DNA of 34,175 nucleotides from Phycisphaerales bacterium (lineage in GTDB: Bacteria > Planctomycetota > Phycisphaerae > Phycisphaerales > SM1A02), in the NCBI GenBank assembly GCA_030748805.1, contig JASMLG010000090.1, positions 1 through 34,175 of the forward strand, read 5' to 3'. The notes below the pieces were generated by a model. It was not told where the DNA came from. It was given only the letters and a program-made list of their open reading frames with translations, and did no database searches. Position numbers and translations under genes: made by a program. This document shows, one piece after another, positions 1-7,850 of the stretch (within the stretch, counting starts at the first letter, position 1; each line of letters begins with the position of its first letter).

Positions 1-64
1 TTCATGTTTGGGATTGTACCCCACCCATGAGGTTAGCGGGTGCATACAATACTCAAGTATTCAC

Positions 65-1570
65 ATGATTCGTTTTACCACCTGTTCTTCCAATCCATTT
101 GCAAAAGAACTAGTCAACGCACACTTATTGACTAGAGATAATCAAGTGATTCAGGGAGACATCAAACTCAAAGATGGAACGATTACCGCCACTGCTTCTG
201 GACATACAAACTTTGCACTGTGTCTTCTTTACGATGCAGGAAAGTCAGGACGATTAATGCTTCAGACATCAATTCTTCCCCAAAGAGAAGAACCATATAT
301 GCTTTCATTGGAACTGGCTAGGCACAGAATAAAATCTTTTCTTGATATTAGTGAGAGTTGGAGTTTATTCCATCTTTCAGATGACAATCCCGCAATCATG
401 CGTTGGGAAGAGGCGCGTCTTAACTTTACAAAAGCACTTGTTGCTCCTGACCACCAAAGGGCTGGTGAATTAGCAAGAATCGCACTTGAAATGTCAATTG
501 ATGCTTCAGAAAAATTGACAATGGCACACGCTCATATTCTCCTTCATAACAGGTACGCACATAAAGCTGCATCTTCCTCAGCTCTTGGAATTCAAGTTGA
601 AACATCAAGGTTTGATGAACCTCTTAGACAATTACTTATCAATAACATCGACATTCTGACAATTCCTATGCATTGGTCAAAAATAGAACCAAAAGAAGGC
701 GAATTTTATTGGGGAGAGATTGATCGTTGGGTGAAGTGGGCTCGAGATAATCGAAAGCACATAATTGGAGGACCATTGCTTGATTTTACATCTGCTGACT
801 CAATACCTCCTTGGATTAAACAACATGAACATGACTATTGTATTTTCAGGGATAAGTGCTATGACCATATTGAGCGAGTAATACAACGTTATGGATCTGC
901 AATTTCTTTTTGGAACATGATCTCTGGAATAAACGCTAACCGCTTTGTTCGACTTTCTGTACCAAATATGGTCGATCTGGTTAGAACAGCAAGACTGGTA
1001 GTGAAGCAGAATCGAAGAGATGCTAGAGTTATGGTAGAACTTTCAGAACCATTTTCTGAGTTTGTAGGCGCTGTCCCTGATTCTTGCAACGCAAAGGTTT
1101 TTCTGTCACGCCTCGCGCAAGAAGGTATTTCTCTCGACGCCCTTGGAATTCAGATGCTAGTTGGAGGATCAGAGGGACGGATCACTCGCGATTTAATGCT
1201 AATGAGTGCGAAACTGGACGAATTTCTGCATGTTGATTTTCCACTAATAATTTCAAAACTAGGTACTCCATCTGAGACAATCGACGAAAGATATGGATGG
1301 TGGAAGTGCCCATGGGATGAACCAATTCAAGAGCAGTGGGCAAGTTCGATGTTAGCAATCGCACTTAGCAAGCCATTCGTTGATTCAGTTATATGGACAG
1401 ATTTGTACGACTACAACAATATGTTAATTCCTACTTCCGGCTTTATCTCAAACAAGGGAAAGCCAAGAAGTGTCTTAAACAGAATGCTTTCGATGAGAAA
1501 TCGTTTAAAGAAACCACTGGGACTATTGGATTTACCAAAACGAAAAGAGACCGACAGGGAAAATGTGTGA
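65..1570 (+). CDS. GH10-like (xylanase-fold) protein, probably not catalytic
   Basis: A protein of about 501 residues from ATG 65; an upstream in-frame ATG at 8 would add 19 residues that look unlike a protein start. Numbering here is from ATG 8. Residues 200-490 resemble a glycoside hydrolase family 10 barrel: a 'PMHWSKIEPKEGEFYWGEID' segment near 220-239, WARDN near 244, and an 'SVIWTDLYDY' segment near 460. The first 190 residues form an extension without a motif I recognise. The position where GH10 enzymes carry the acid/base glutamate (WDVVNE) reads WNMISG at 302-307, and the nucleophile site (ITELD-like) reads IISKLG at 414-419, so both catalytic glutamates seem absent. It may bind rather than cut carbohydrate. 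No signal peptide is visible. Its stop overlaps the next gene by four bases. A short inverted repeat (48-52/57-61) lies just before the start. The fold is fairly sure; the function is unknown. Confidence 0.6.
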   Translation: MIRFTTCSSNPFAKELVNAHLLTRDNQVIQGDIKLKDGTITATASGHTNFALCLLYDAGKSGRLMLQTSILPQREEPYMLSLELARHRIKSFLDISESWSLFHLSDDNPAIMRWEEARLNFTKALVAPDHQRAGELARIALEMSIDASEKLTMAHAHILLHNRYAHKAASSSALGIQVETSRFDEPLRQLLINNIDILTIPMHWSKIEPKEGEFYWGEIDRWVKWARDNRKHIIGGPLLDFTSADSIPPWIKQHEHDYCIFRDKCYDHIERVIQRYGSAISFWNMISGINANRFVRLSVPNMVDLVRTARLVVKQNRRDARVMVELSEPFSEFVGAVPDSCNAKVFLSRLAQEGISLDALGIQMLVGGSEGRITRDLMLMSAKLDEFLHVDFPLIISKLGTPSETIDERYGWWKCPWDEPIQEQWASSMLAIALSKPFVDSVIWTDLYDYNNMLIPTSGFISNKGKPRSVLNRMLSMRNRLKKPLGLLDLPKRKETDRENV

Positions 1571-1878
1571 ATCCGATTGGGTCGAATATAATTATAGTTT
1601 TGATAATCGTTTATAGTTTTTATCTAGTAATTTCTTTTTCGCAACCAAATACTGGAACAACAGAGTACAGCCCATTTCGAATTAATTTACAAACAGCATC
1701 AGCAGAAGAATTGGAGTTGTTGCCAGGTGTCGGACCAAAGACAGCAATTAGAATAATTGAGTATAGAAAAGAGCATGAACTGATAACGCCAGATGATTTA
1801 ACGGGCGTTTATGGTATAGGGCAACTTACGGTAGATCGCCTCAGATATTTAACAAAGAGCCATGAAGACGCTAAATGA
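1567..1878 (+). CDS. ComEA-like helix-hairpin-helix membrane protein
   Basis: A small protein of 103 residues starting with GTG at 1567. The start is supported by a GTGA overlap with the preceding stop and an AGGGA site seven bases upstream. One hydrophobic helix follows the start (about residues 7-24, rich in I, V, L and F). After a linker comes a helix-hairpin-helix domain at about residues 38-100: INLQTAS near 38, the hairpin LPGVGPKTA, and a second hairpin VYGIGQLTVDRL. This is the layout of ComEA and related DNA-binding proteins anchored in the inner membrane. ComEA proteins bind double-stranded DNA during transformation, but many HhH proteins of this shape have no shown role. Its 3' end overlaps the start of mfd by 17 bases. 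Pilus genes lie 22 kb away in the same window, so a DNA-uptake role is possible but not shown. Confidence 0.75.
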   Translation: MNPIGSNIIIVLIIVYSFYLVISFSQPNTGTTEYSPFRINLQTASAEELELLPGVGPKTAIRIIEYRKEHELITPDDLTGVYGIGQLTVDRLRYLTKSHEDAK

Positions 1879-4800
1879 CATAATCGATTTAATAGATGTG
1901 TATGGATGCATTACTGCAGGACCTTCTTTTGGGTCTTTTTCCTGTTATGCAGCTGAGCAAATCTCAAAAAATCGAGGAGTTCTACTCGTAACCGCACATC
2001 TTGATGATGCGGATGAATACGTAGCGATGCTTCGCGATTTGAATGTTGAAGTTGAGTTGTTCCCAGTTTTAGAGTCAGAAATTGCTAAAGATATAGTTGC
2101 TTCAAGATTATCTATTCTTGAGCAAATTTCATTGGGATCATTCCCACAAGTTATCGTTGCATCAATACCTTCTCTTATGCAAATGTCACCATCTCCAAAT
2201 AAAATTGGAGATGTAATAAAACGACTAGTTGTTGGTGACTCATGTTCCCTATTGGACTTGCAACATTGGCTCGTAGACGCTGGATATGAACGCAGGAACT
2301 CAATCGAGGAAAATTCACAATTTGCTTTAAGAGGAGGTGTCCTAGATATTGCTACGGCGGCAGGGGAGTTTGTTCGTTTAGATTTTTTTGGTGACACGAT
2401 AGAGACCATTAACGAAGTTGACCCCATTTCATTAGGTTCTGATTGCTTAATTGAAGAAATTGCAATCGCATCGTCTAGCGATATACCGAGAGATGCAACC
2501 ATAATTGATTTTATACCAGAATCATGTTGTGTGATTCTGGATGATGTCAACGAAATTACGCAGCAAGCAAAGAGTTATTTCTCCAGAGTTGTTGATTCAA
2601 GTGAGCTTTCACATATCGAAGACCTCCAAAAATCAATGGTTGACAAATTGTCTGGTGTAATCGGTTTGTCTGGGCTCCATGCTGATGGCGTTGATATCAA
2701 ACTGCCACTGCATCAGTTGCCGTTGTTTTCAACAGTAGCAGCAGAAGCCCTTGAAGAACTGTCTTTATTATCGAGAGAAAGAAACGTTGATTTGTTGTGT
2801 AGAACAACTGGTGAATATGACCGGATGGGCGAACTTGCACAAGAAGGACAACAGTTATCGTCTGCTACGAATCTAACAATTAAGCATGGTTTTGTATTTC
2901 GTGGTTTTCTAATCGGAGAGCACTCAGCGATTGTTCCTTCGCATGAGGTCTTTCATCGTTATGAACTTAGACGTGGAGTAAAGCCAAAACAAACAACAAT
3001 GAGACAAGAAATATCACAATTTGAAGTTGATGATATTGTAGTTCATAGAGATCATGGCATTGCTCGATACGTTGGGTTGCAGCACCTAGATGACACTGTC
3101 GAAGTGGAATACTTGACATTAGAGTTTGCAGGAAATAGGTTGCTACATGTTCCTGCTACCCACGCTCATCTTGTCCAGCGATATGTAGGAGCGTTTAAGG
3201 GAAGACCTGAGTTGTCTGCTCTTGGAGGAACAAGATGGGCAAATCAGAAGAAAAAGGCAAAGGGATCAGTAGTTGATCTTGCAAGCGAGATGATACGTGT
3301 TCAGGCGGTTAGAGAGTCCGCTCCAGGGATTGCATTTCCTGAAGATACTCAGTGGATGCGAGAATTTGAAGCTAGCTTTCCATGGGAAGAAACCGGAGAT
3401 CAGCTTGAAACTATTGTAGCGATGAAAAGTGACATGGAGTCACCAAGACCAATGGATAGATTAATTTGTGGTGATGTAGGTTTTGGGAAAACCGAAATTG
3501 CAATTCGCGCTGCTTTTAAAGCAGTTGAATCCGGAAGACAGGTTGCCATTCTTGTTCCTACTACTGTTCTTGCAGTTCAGCACGAACGAACATTTATAAA
3601 ACGTTTGGCGGATTTTCCTTTTGTAGTTGAATCACTAACTAGATTTCATACATCCTCGGAGCAAAAAGAAATACTTGAAAGAAATTCACGAGGCGAAGTA
3701 GATATTTTGATTGGCACGCACAGAATACTTAGTCAGGATGTGTCCTTCAAACGTCTTGGTCTTGTAGTTATTGATGAAGAACAAAGGTTCGGCGTAGAAC
3801 ATAAGCAGCGGCTTCTTGCCTTTCGTGCAGAAGCAGATGTGCTTACTCTAACTGCAACACCAATTCCAAGAACATTGCACATGGCGTTACTTGGAATACG
3901 AGATATTAGTTCTCTTCAAACAGCGCCGATTGATAGACGTGCTGTGGTTACAGAAATAAAAAGTTGGGATCGAAATATAGTTAAAGATGGAATACGAAGA
4001 GAAATGGCTCGTGAGGGTCAAACGTTTTACGTACACAATCGTGTTTATGATATTGAAGAAGTTGCAGAAGAAATTAGGGAGATCGTTCCAGAAGCAAAGG
4101 TTATAGTTGGCCATGGTCAAATGCCTCCAAGAGAACTTGAGAGTGTAATGTTGCAGTTTGTAGGGGGTAAGGCAGATGTGCTTGTCTCAACTACGATTAT
4201 TGAGTCAGGAATTGATATCCCAACAGCAAACACTATGTTCATAGATGACTCGGACCGCTTTGGATTGTCTGATTTACATCAGTTACGAGGTAGAGTTGGG
4301 AGATACAAGCACCGAGCGTATTGCACTCTCATGCTTCCGCGTGACCGGTTCATTAATCCAACTGCAAGAAAGCGATTACATGCAATCGAACAATTTTCGA
4401 TGCTTGGTGCTGGTTTTCAAATTGCACTACGCGATTTAGAGATACGTGGTGCAGGTAATCTACTCGGTGCAGAACAGTCAGGACACATTGCAGCAGTTGG
4501 ATATGAGATGTACTGTCAACTTCTTGAGAAAGCGGTTAATGAATTAAAATCTGGTAAAAAAGTCCAACTCCCTGAGGTTATGGTTGACATAGGAGTGACA
4601 GGCAAATTGCCAGAAAAATACATTGCTTCATCTTCAAGGCGACTATCGATGTATCGAAGATTAGCTGTCTGTGACAATCTTGATGTAATTGTCCAGGTTG
4701 TAAACGATTTAGCAACTGGATATGGCGAATTGCCTGAATCGGCTAAACGACTTGTGAAGTATCACGAGTTAAGAGTCGCTGCCTCTCATCTAGGGATTTC

Positions 4801-5011
4801 CTCAATTACAATTGATGAGTCAGATGTCGTGTTCAGAATCAAGGATGCAAAATATCTTGAAGATCACTTTCAGAATGCGGACGGTACACTAAGGCGTGTA
4901 TCTGTCCCATCATCATCAGGGCTTACGGTTGTTTATTATCGACCGTCAAATGCCAAGGATTCCAATGCCTTGCTTTGTAATTTACATGCTCACTTAGTAG
5001 AATCAAGTTGA
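1862..5011 (+). CDS. mfd: Transcription-repair coupling factor Mfd
   Basis: A 1049-residue protein, slightly shorter than E. coli Mfd (1148). Mfd binds RNA polymerase stalled at DNA damage, pushes it off with its translocase motor and recruits UvrA. Domains in order: UvrB-like N-terminal module (about 1-300, with an 'RGGVLDIATAAGEFVRLDFF' segment), the RNA polymerase-interacting CarD-like domain (about 385-450, VDDIVVHRDHGIARYVGL), the superfamily 2 motor with Walker A GDVGFGKTE at 537-545, DEEQ at 638-641, TATPIPRT at 664-671 and QLRGRVGR at 807-814, and a C-terminal regulatory domain (about 900-1049, YRRLA segment). All motor motifs look intact. The ATG at 1862 lies inside the end of the ComEA-like gene, indicating coupled translation. 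Confidence 0.97.
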   Translation: MKTLNDIIDLIDVYGCITAGPSFGSFSCYAAEQISKNRGVLLVTAHLDDADEYVAMLRDLNVEVELFPVLESEIAKDIVASRLSILEQISLGSFPQVIVASIPSLMQMSPSPNKIGDVIKRLVVGDSCSLLDLQHWLVDAGYERRNSIEENSQFALRGGVLDIATAAGEFVRLDFFGDTIETINEVDPISLGSDCLIEEIAIASSSDIPRDATIIDFIPESCCVILDDVNEITQQAKSYFSRVVDSSELSHIEDLQKSMVDKLSGVIGLSGLHADGVDIKLPLHQLPLFSTVAAEALEELSLLSRERNVDLLCRTTGEYDRMGELAQEGQQLSSATNLTIKHGFVFRGFLIGEHSAIVPSHEVFHRYELRRGVKPKQTTMRQEISQFEVDDIVVHRDHGIARYVGLQHLDDTVEVEYLTLEFAGNRLLHVPATHAHLVQRYVGAFKGRPELSALGGTRWANQKKKAKGSVVDLASEMIRVQAVRESAPGIAFPEDTQWMREFEASFPWEETGDQLETIVAMKSDMESPRPMDRLICGDVGFGKTEIAIRAAFKAVESGRQVAILVPTTVLAVQHERTFIKRLADFPFVVESLTRFHTSSEQKEILERNSRGEVDILIGTHRILSQDVSFKRLGLVVIDEEQRFGVEHKQRLLAFRAEADVLTLTATPIPRTLHMALLGIRDISSLQTAPIDRRAVVTEIKSWDRNIVKDGIRREMAREGQTFYVHNRVYDIEEVAEEIREIVPEAKVIVGHGQMPPRELESVMLQFVGGKADVLVSTTIIESGIDIPTANTMFIDDSDRFGLSDLHQLRGRVGRYKHRAYCTLMLPRDRFINPTARKRLHAIEQFSMLGAGFQIALRDLEIRGAGNLLGAEQSGHIAAVGYEMYCQLLEKAVNELKSGKKVQLPEVMVDIGVTGKLPEKYIASSSRRLSMYRRLAVCDNLDVIVQVVNDLATGYGELPESAKRLVKYHELRVAASHLGISSITIDESDVVFRIKDAKYLEDHFQNADGTLRRVSVPSSSGLTVVYYRPSNAKDSNALLCNLHAHLVESS

Positions 5012-5042
5012 CAAAGGTTATCAGCCGATACTCCATTTGCTT

Positions 5043-5432
5043 ATGGTCACACAAAGTGAACAAGAAAGAAGGACACTCCCTCCAACACATGAGTCGGTTA
5101 CTCACAAGTTCTCAATAAATGGCCATGAAGGATATTTGACAATTGGTCTATTTGATGATGGTTCTCCGGGTGAGATTTTCATCAAAATGAGTAAAGAAGG
5201 ATCGACTCTATCAGGTTTAATTCAGGGATTCTGTCGTGCTTTTTCTCTTGCGATTCAATACGGTCTTCCGATTTCGGACGCTGTAGATCGATTCCGTAAT
5301 ATGAGATTTGACCCTCTTGGGCAAACCTCTAATCCTAATATCCCAAAAGCAACAAGCATTCTAGATTACGTAGCTCAATATCTGGATAATGAATTTAAAT
5401 TATTATTACCTCGGGAGGCATCAGCTGCTTAA
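5043..5432 (+). CDS. Free-standing domain like the C-terminus of B12-dependent ribonucleotide reductase
   Basis: A 129-residue protein from ATG 5043 (a TTG at 5037 is an alternative; no clear ribosome site for either). The segments THKFSINGHEGYLTIGLFDD, GSPGEIFIKMSKEGSTLSGL, FSLAIQYGLPISDAV and NPNIPKATSILDYVAQYL follow the region near the C-terminus of class II (NrdJ, adenosylcobalamin-dependent) ribonucleotide reductase. The catalytic barrel is absent, and so is the cysteine-bearing tail that reduces the active site. It is therefore either a separate subunit of a split enzyme or an independent protein using this domain. It follows mfd after 31 bases and ends before the terminator at 5462. 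Domain kinship is quite sure; the role is unknown. Confidence 0.7.
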   Translation: MVTQSEQERRTLPPTHESVTHKFSINGHEGYLTIGLFDDGSPGEIFIKMSKEGSTLSGLIQGFCRAFSLAIQYGLPISDAVDRFRNMRFDPLGQTSNPNIPKATSILDYVAQYLDNEFKLLLPREASAA

Positions 5433-5461
5433 AGCCGCAGATCCCGAACCCGATTTTAAAA

Positions 5462-5495
5462 TACAAAGGGCTCGCCTGATGGCGAGCCCTTTGTA
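5462..5495. terminator. Bidirectional intrinsic terminator between convergent genes
   Basis: A perfect 15-base-pair stem (5462-5476 with 5481-5495) closes a TGAT loop. The stem is GC-rich at the top (GGGCTCGCC) and has A/T at its foot, with a T/A-rich flank (ATTTTAAAAT) on the left that gives a U-run for leftward transcription. It sits between the convergent ends of the NrdJ-like gene (5432) and rplI (5554), so it can end transcription from both sides. Confidence 0.85.
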
Positions 5496-5553
5496 AATTG
5501 TACTAACGATTTGAACCACTTTTTATGTGGCGAATATTTAGCCAGTTTTCGAA

Positions 5554-6156
5554 TTATGCTTCTGCTGTCTCTTCTTCCTTGGCTTCATTAGTTGAAACCT
5601 CGGATACCTCTGGAGTTTCAGTTACTTCTGCTTTTTCAACGATGATTAAGTTGCCTTCATCGTCGAATTCCATTTCTTCTCGATCTTCAAGAGGTCGGTC
5701 AGGGTTGACTTGGATTTGGATATCAGTCTTCAAATCAGTTCCAAACTGAATAGTTACTTGATAATCTCCAATTCTCCTTATTGCTTGTTGTAAACGAATG
5801 GCTCTTGTGTCTATTTCGAATCCATTTTCTTCAAGAGCATCAGAAATATCTCGTTGAGTGACCGAGCCATAAAGTCCACCCTGATCGTTCGCACTTCGTG
5901 AAAGAGTTAGGGTTATTCCTTCAAGTTGTTCAATAATTGATGCTTGACCAGATCGTTTTGCTTCGAATTCTTTCAATGCAACTTCACGTTGTTCAACTAA
6001 TGAGGCGATCTTTTCAGGTGTTGGGACTTCCGCTACTCCCATTGGGAACAAATAGTTTCGAGCATATCCCATGCGGACACGAACGATATCGCCCACGATT
6101 CCTAAGTTTTCGACGTTCGATGTTAGTAAGAGTTCAATTCTTCTAGAACTAGCCAT
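5554..6156 (-). CDS. rplI: Large-subunit ribosomal protein bL9 with acidic tail
   Basis: A 200-residue protein. ATG 6156 is chosen because AAAGGA lies about ten bases upstream and because MASSRRIELLLTSNVENLG is the typical L9 beginning; a longer reading to 6204 adds atypical residues. The N-terminal rRNA-binding domain (1-50, with GDIVRVRMGYARNYLFP), the connecting helix (about 50-75) and the C-terminal domain (about 80-150, with GGLYGSVTQRDI) are all present. About 45 extra residues, rich in Glu, Asp and Thr, follow the normal end, whereas family members are usually near 150 residues. It is last in the leftward operon; the bS18 gene that often sits between ssb and rplI is missing here. The 87-base gap before it holds a small hairpin (6183-6202). 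Confidence 0.95.
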   Translation of the reverse strand: MASSRRIELLLTSNVENLGIVGDIVRVRMGYARNYLFPMGVAEVPTPEKIASLVEQREVALKEFEAKRSGQASIIEQLEGITLTLSRSANDQGGLYGSVTQRDISDALEENGFEIDTRAIRLQQAIRRIGDYQVTIQFGTDLKTDIQIQVNPDRPLEDREEMEFDDEGNLIIVEKAEVTETPEVSEVSTNEAKEEETAEA

Positions 6157-6182
6157 GATTGTTGTCCTTTCGATGAAAGTTA

Positions 6183-6202
6183 GGAGTCGCCGGCACGACC
6201 CC
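6183..6202 (-). promoter_or_regulatory. Hairpin in the rplI leader
   Basis: Read leftward, seven bases GGGGTCG pair with CGACTCC around a six-base loop TGCCGG, with one G-U pair. It ends about 27 bases before the rplI start. A second short inverted repeat (ATTGCA/TGCAAT, 6215-6232) lies just upstream. The structure is visible; a regulatory role such as ribosomal-protein autogenous control is only a guess. Confidence 0.3.
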
Positions 6203-6243
6203 AACTAAAGTTTAATTGCATACCGGTGCAATAATTGTTAAGG

Positions 6244-6651
6244 TTAGAATGGGATGTCATCATCCGCAGGTGGAACTGAGGAAGTTGTTGCAGCTGCTGG
6301 CGGGGTGGATGTCTGGTTACCCTTTGAATCAATAAACTGGAAATTTTCAATTACAACCTTTAGTTTTGATCGATTGTTCCCCTCTTTATCTTGCCACTGA
6401 TCAAGTTTCAATCTTCCTTCGATAAATACTGGTTTGCCTTTAGATAAATATTGAGACATTACTTCAGCAGTTCTTCCCCATGCCTCACAATCAACGTAAG
6501 TAGTATCTTCTTGCAAGTTACCTTCTCGATCTTTGAACTTACGATTGAGCGCAATGCCAATCTGAGCAACTGACTGATTTGAAGGTGTTTGTTTTAGTTC
6601 TGGATCTCTTGTGAGATTCCCCATAAGTAGACATTTGTTGTAATTAGGCAT
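6244..6651 (-). CDS. ssb: Single-stranded DNA-binding protein
   Basis: A 135-residue SSB. It coats single-stranded DNA during replication, repair and recombination and recruits partners through its tail. The OB-fold covers about residues 1-108 (NKCLLMGNLTRDPEL near the start, then TTYVDCEAWGRTAE and KGKPVFIEGRLK). A short Thr/Pro/Ala linker leads to the acidic tip DDDIPF at 130-135, the canonical protein-docking end. GGAG lies about nine bases before the ATG. It stands between rpsF (66-base gap) and rplI (87-base gap), a common bacterial arrangement. Confidence 0.97.
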   Translation of the reverse strand: MPNYNKCLLMGNLTRDPELKQTPSNQSVAQIGIALNRKFKDREGNLQEDTTYVDCEAWGRTAEVMSQYLSKGKPVFIEGRLKLDQWQDKEGNNRSKLKVVIENFQFIDSKGNQTSTPPAAATTSSVPPADDDIPF

Positions 6652-6717
6652 GTTGTTTCTCCGACTTGTGATTCTATCAGAACTTGTGCTTAAAACCCAA
6701 AAAGCAGTTAAATTTCG

Positions 6718-7254
6718 TTATCCTTCTGTTACTTCTTCCGCAATTTCTTCGACTTCACCCTCAACTTCAGCGTCTTCTTCATAATCATCAGGTTTCATAT
6801 CTGATCCATTACTCGTTGATTCAGGGTTTTCGTCTTCCTTACGAGATATTTTGCTTTCCGCAGAAGACCCTTTTTCGGTTGATTGATCGCCACGAAGTTT
6901 TATTTCACTCGCAAGCTCCTCAGATCCGTCATTTGCCTCGATGATTTCTTTGGGTAGATGTTCTGCTCGAGTCACCATCATACGTAATAGTTCTTCAGAT
7001 TGGCTGCACCTTCTTTCAAGGTCGCTGATTGAGGAAGTTGGTGCATTAAAGTACACCAAGAAATAAACACCTCTCTTGTTTCCCTCTATTTCGTAAGCAA
7101 GCCGTCGGTCATCCCACTTGCGAAGGTTAATGATACTTGCACTGCTTTTTTCAAGAATAGTTTTTAAGTGATTGACAGCATCTTGAAGGTTTGCAGTCGC
7201 TGATTGTGGGAAGAGGAACATGCCCTCATATAATCCAGTTCGTTCATTACTCAT
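6718..7254 (-). CDS. rpsF: Small-subunit ribosomal protein bS6 with long acidic tail
   Basis: A 178-residue protein. The normal bS6 fold occupies about residues 1-103 (GLYEGMFLFPQ, WDDRRLAYEIEGNKRGVYFL, then LRMMVTRAEHLP). bS6 pairs with bS18 in the platform of the 30S subunit. The remaining 75 residues are low-complexity, rich in Glu, Ser and Asp, ending EGEVEEIAEEVTEG. Some bS6 proteins carry short Glu runs added after translation; here a much longer tail is encoded. The gene begins only two bases after the stop of pth, so the two are probably translated together. Confidence 0.94.
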   Translation of the reverse strand: MSNERTGLYEGMFLFPQSATANLQDAVNHLKTILEKSSASIINLRKWDDRRLAYEIEGNKRGVYFLVYFNAPTSSISDLERRCSQSEELLRMMVTRAEHLPKEIIEANDGSEELASEIKLRGDQSTEKGSSAESKISRKEDENPESTSNGSDMKPDDYEEDAEVEGEVEEIAEEVTEG

Positions 7255-7256
7255 AA

Positions 7257-7847
7257 TTAGTTCCTAGTTGTTTCTGATTTTCCGATTTCATTAAATTGGT
7301 TCATTGCTTCATCGATTCCGAAATCAAGCCACTTGATCGCAGCGCACGATGCATTTTCTAGTGCTGGTTCTACCTGTTCTTTTTGTTCTGGAGTGAATTT
7401 TCCAAGTACATAATCCGACTGAGTGATTAACCCTGGCTCATCAACTCCAATTCTAAGCCGTGACCAATGTTCGTCTCCAATATGATTAGTTATGTCAGTT
7501 AAGCCATTATGCCCTCCGGGAGATCCAGAGTTTCTAATCCGAATTGTTCCACAAGGCAAATGTATGTCATCAACGATGACAAGAAGATCACATTTAGGGT
7601 TTGCTTTGTAAAAAGTGATTGCCTGTTTAATTGGAGAACCACTTCGGTTCATGTATTTTTGTGGTTTCATGAGAAGCAACTTTTCGTTGTTTCGAGAATT
7701 CTCAATTACTACAGCGTCAAATTTGGAAATGGCAGGTTCGCCTGGGGACAGTTGCCTTGCAAGGCGGTCAACGACATTAAACCCGACGTTGTGACGGGTT
7801 TTGTCGTGCTTTGAGCCAGGATTTCCAAGACCAACGATCAACTTCAT
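7257..7847 (-). CDS. pth: Peptidyl-tRNA hydrolase
   Basis: A 196-residue enzyme of the usual length. It hydrolyses the ester of peptidyl-tRNAs dropped by ribosomes, recycling tRNA in the cytoplasm. Visible family residues: the opening LIVGLGNPG, catalytic His19 in KTRHNVGF, Asn67 in KPQKYMNRSG, Asp93/Asp94 in VIVDDIHLP, and GSPGGHNGL with His113 and Asn114. All expected catalytic and substrate-binding residues are present. It lies between bL25 (three-base gap) and rpsF (two-base gap), the common ctc-pth pairing. Confidence 0.97.
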   Translation of the reverse strand: MKLIVGLGNPGSKHDKTRHNVGFNVVDRLARQLSPGEPAISKFDAVVIENSRNNEKLLLMKPQKYMNRSGSPIKQAITFYKANPKCDLLVIVDDIHLPCGTIRIRNSGSPGGHNGLTDITNHIGDEHWSRLRIGVDEPGLITQSDYVLGKFTPEQKEQVEPALENASCAAIKWLDFGIDEAMNQFNEIGKSETTRN

Positions 7848-7850
7848 GAG

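Noticed and set aside
1945..2550. Long open frame on the strand opposite mfd
   Set aside because: It lies entirely within mfd, has no ribosome site and gives a serine-rich protein typical of antisense reading of AT-rich coding DNA.
6652..6717. A promoter before ssb (TTGGGT and TAGAAT, read leftward)
   Set aside because: The spacing is 18 bases and the -35 is poor; read-through from rpsF explains expression adequately.
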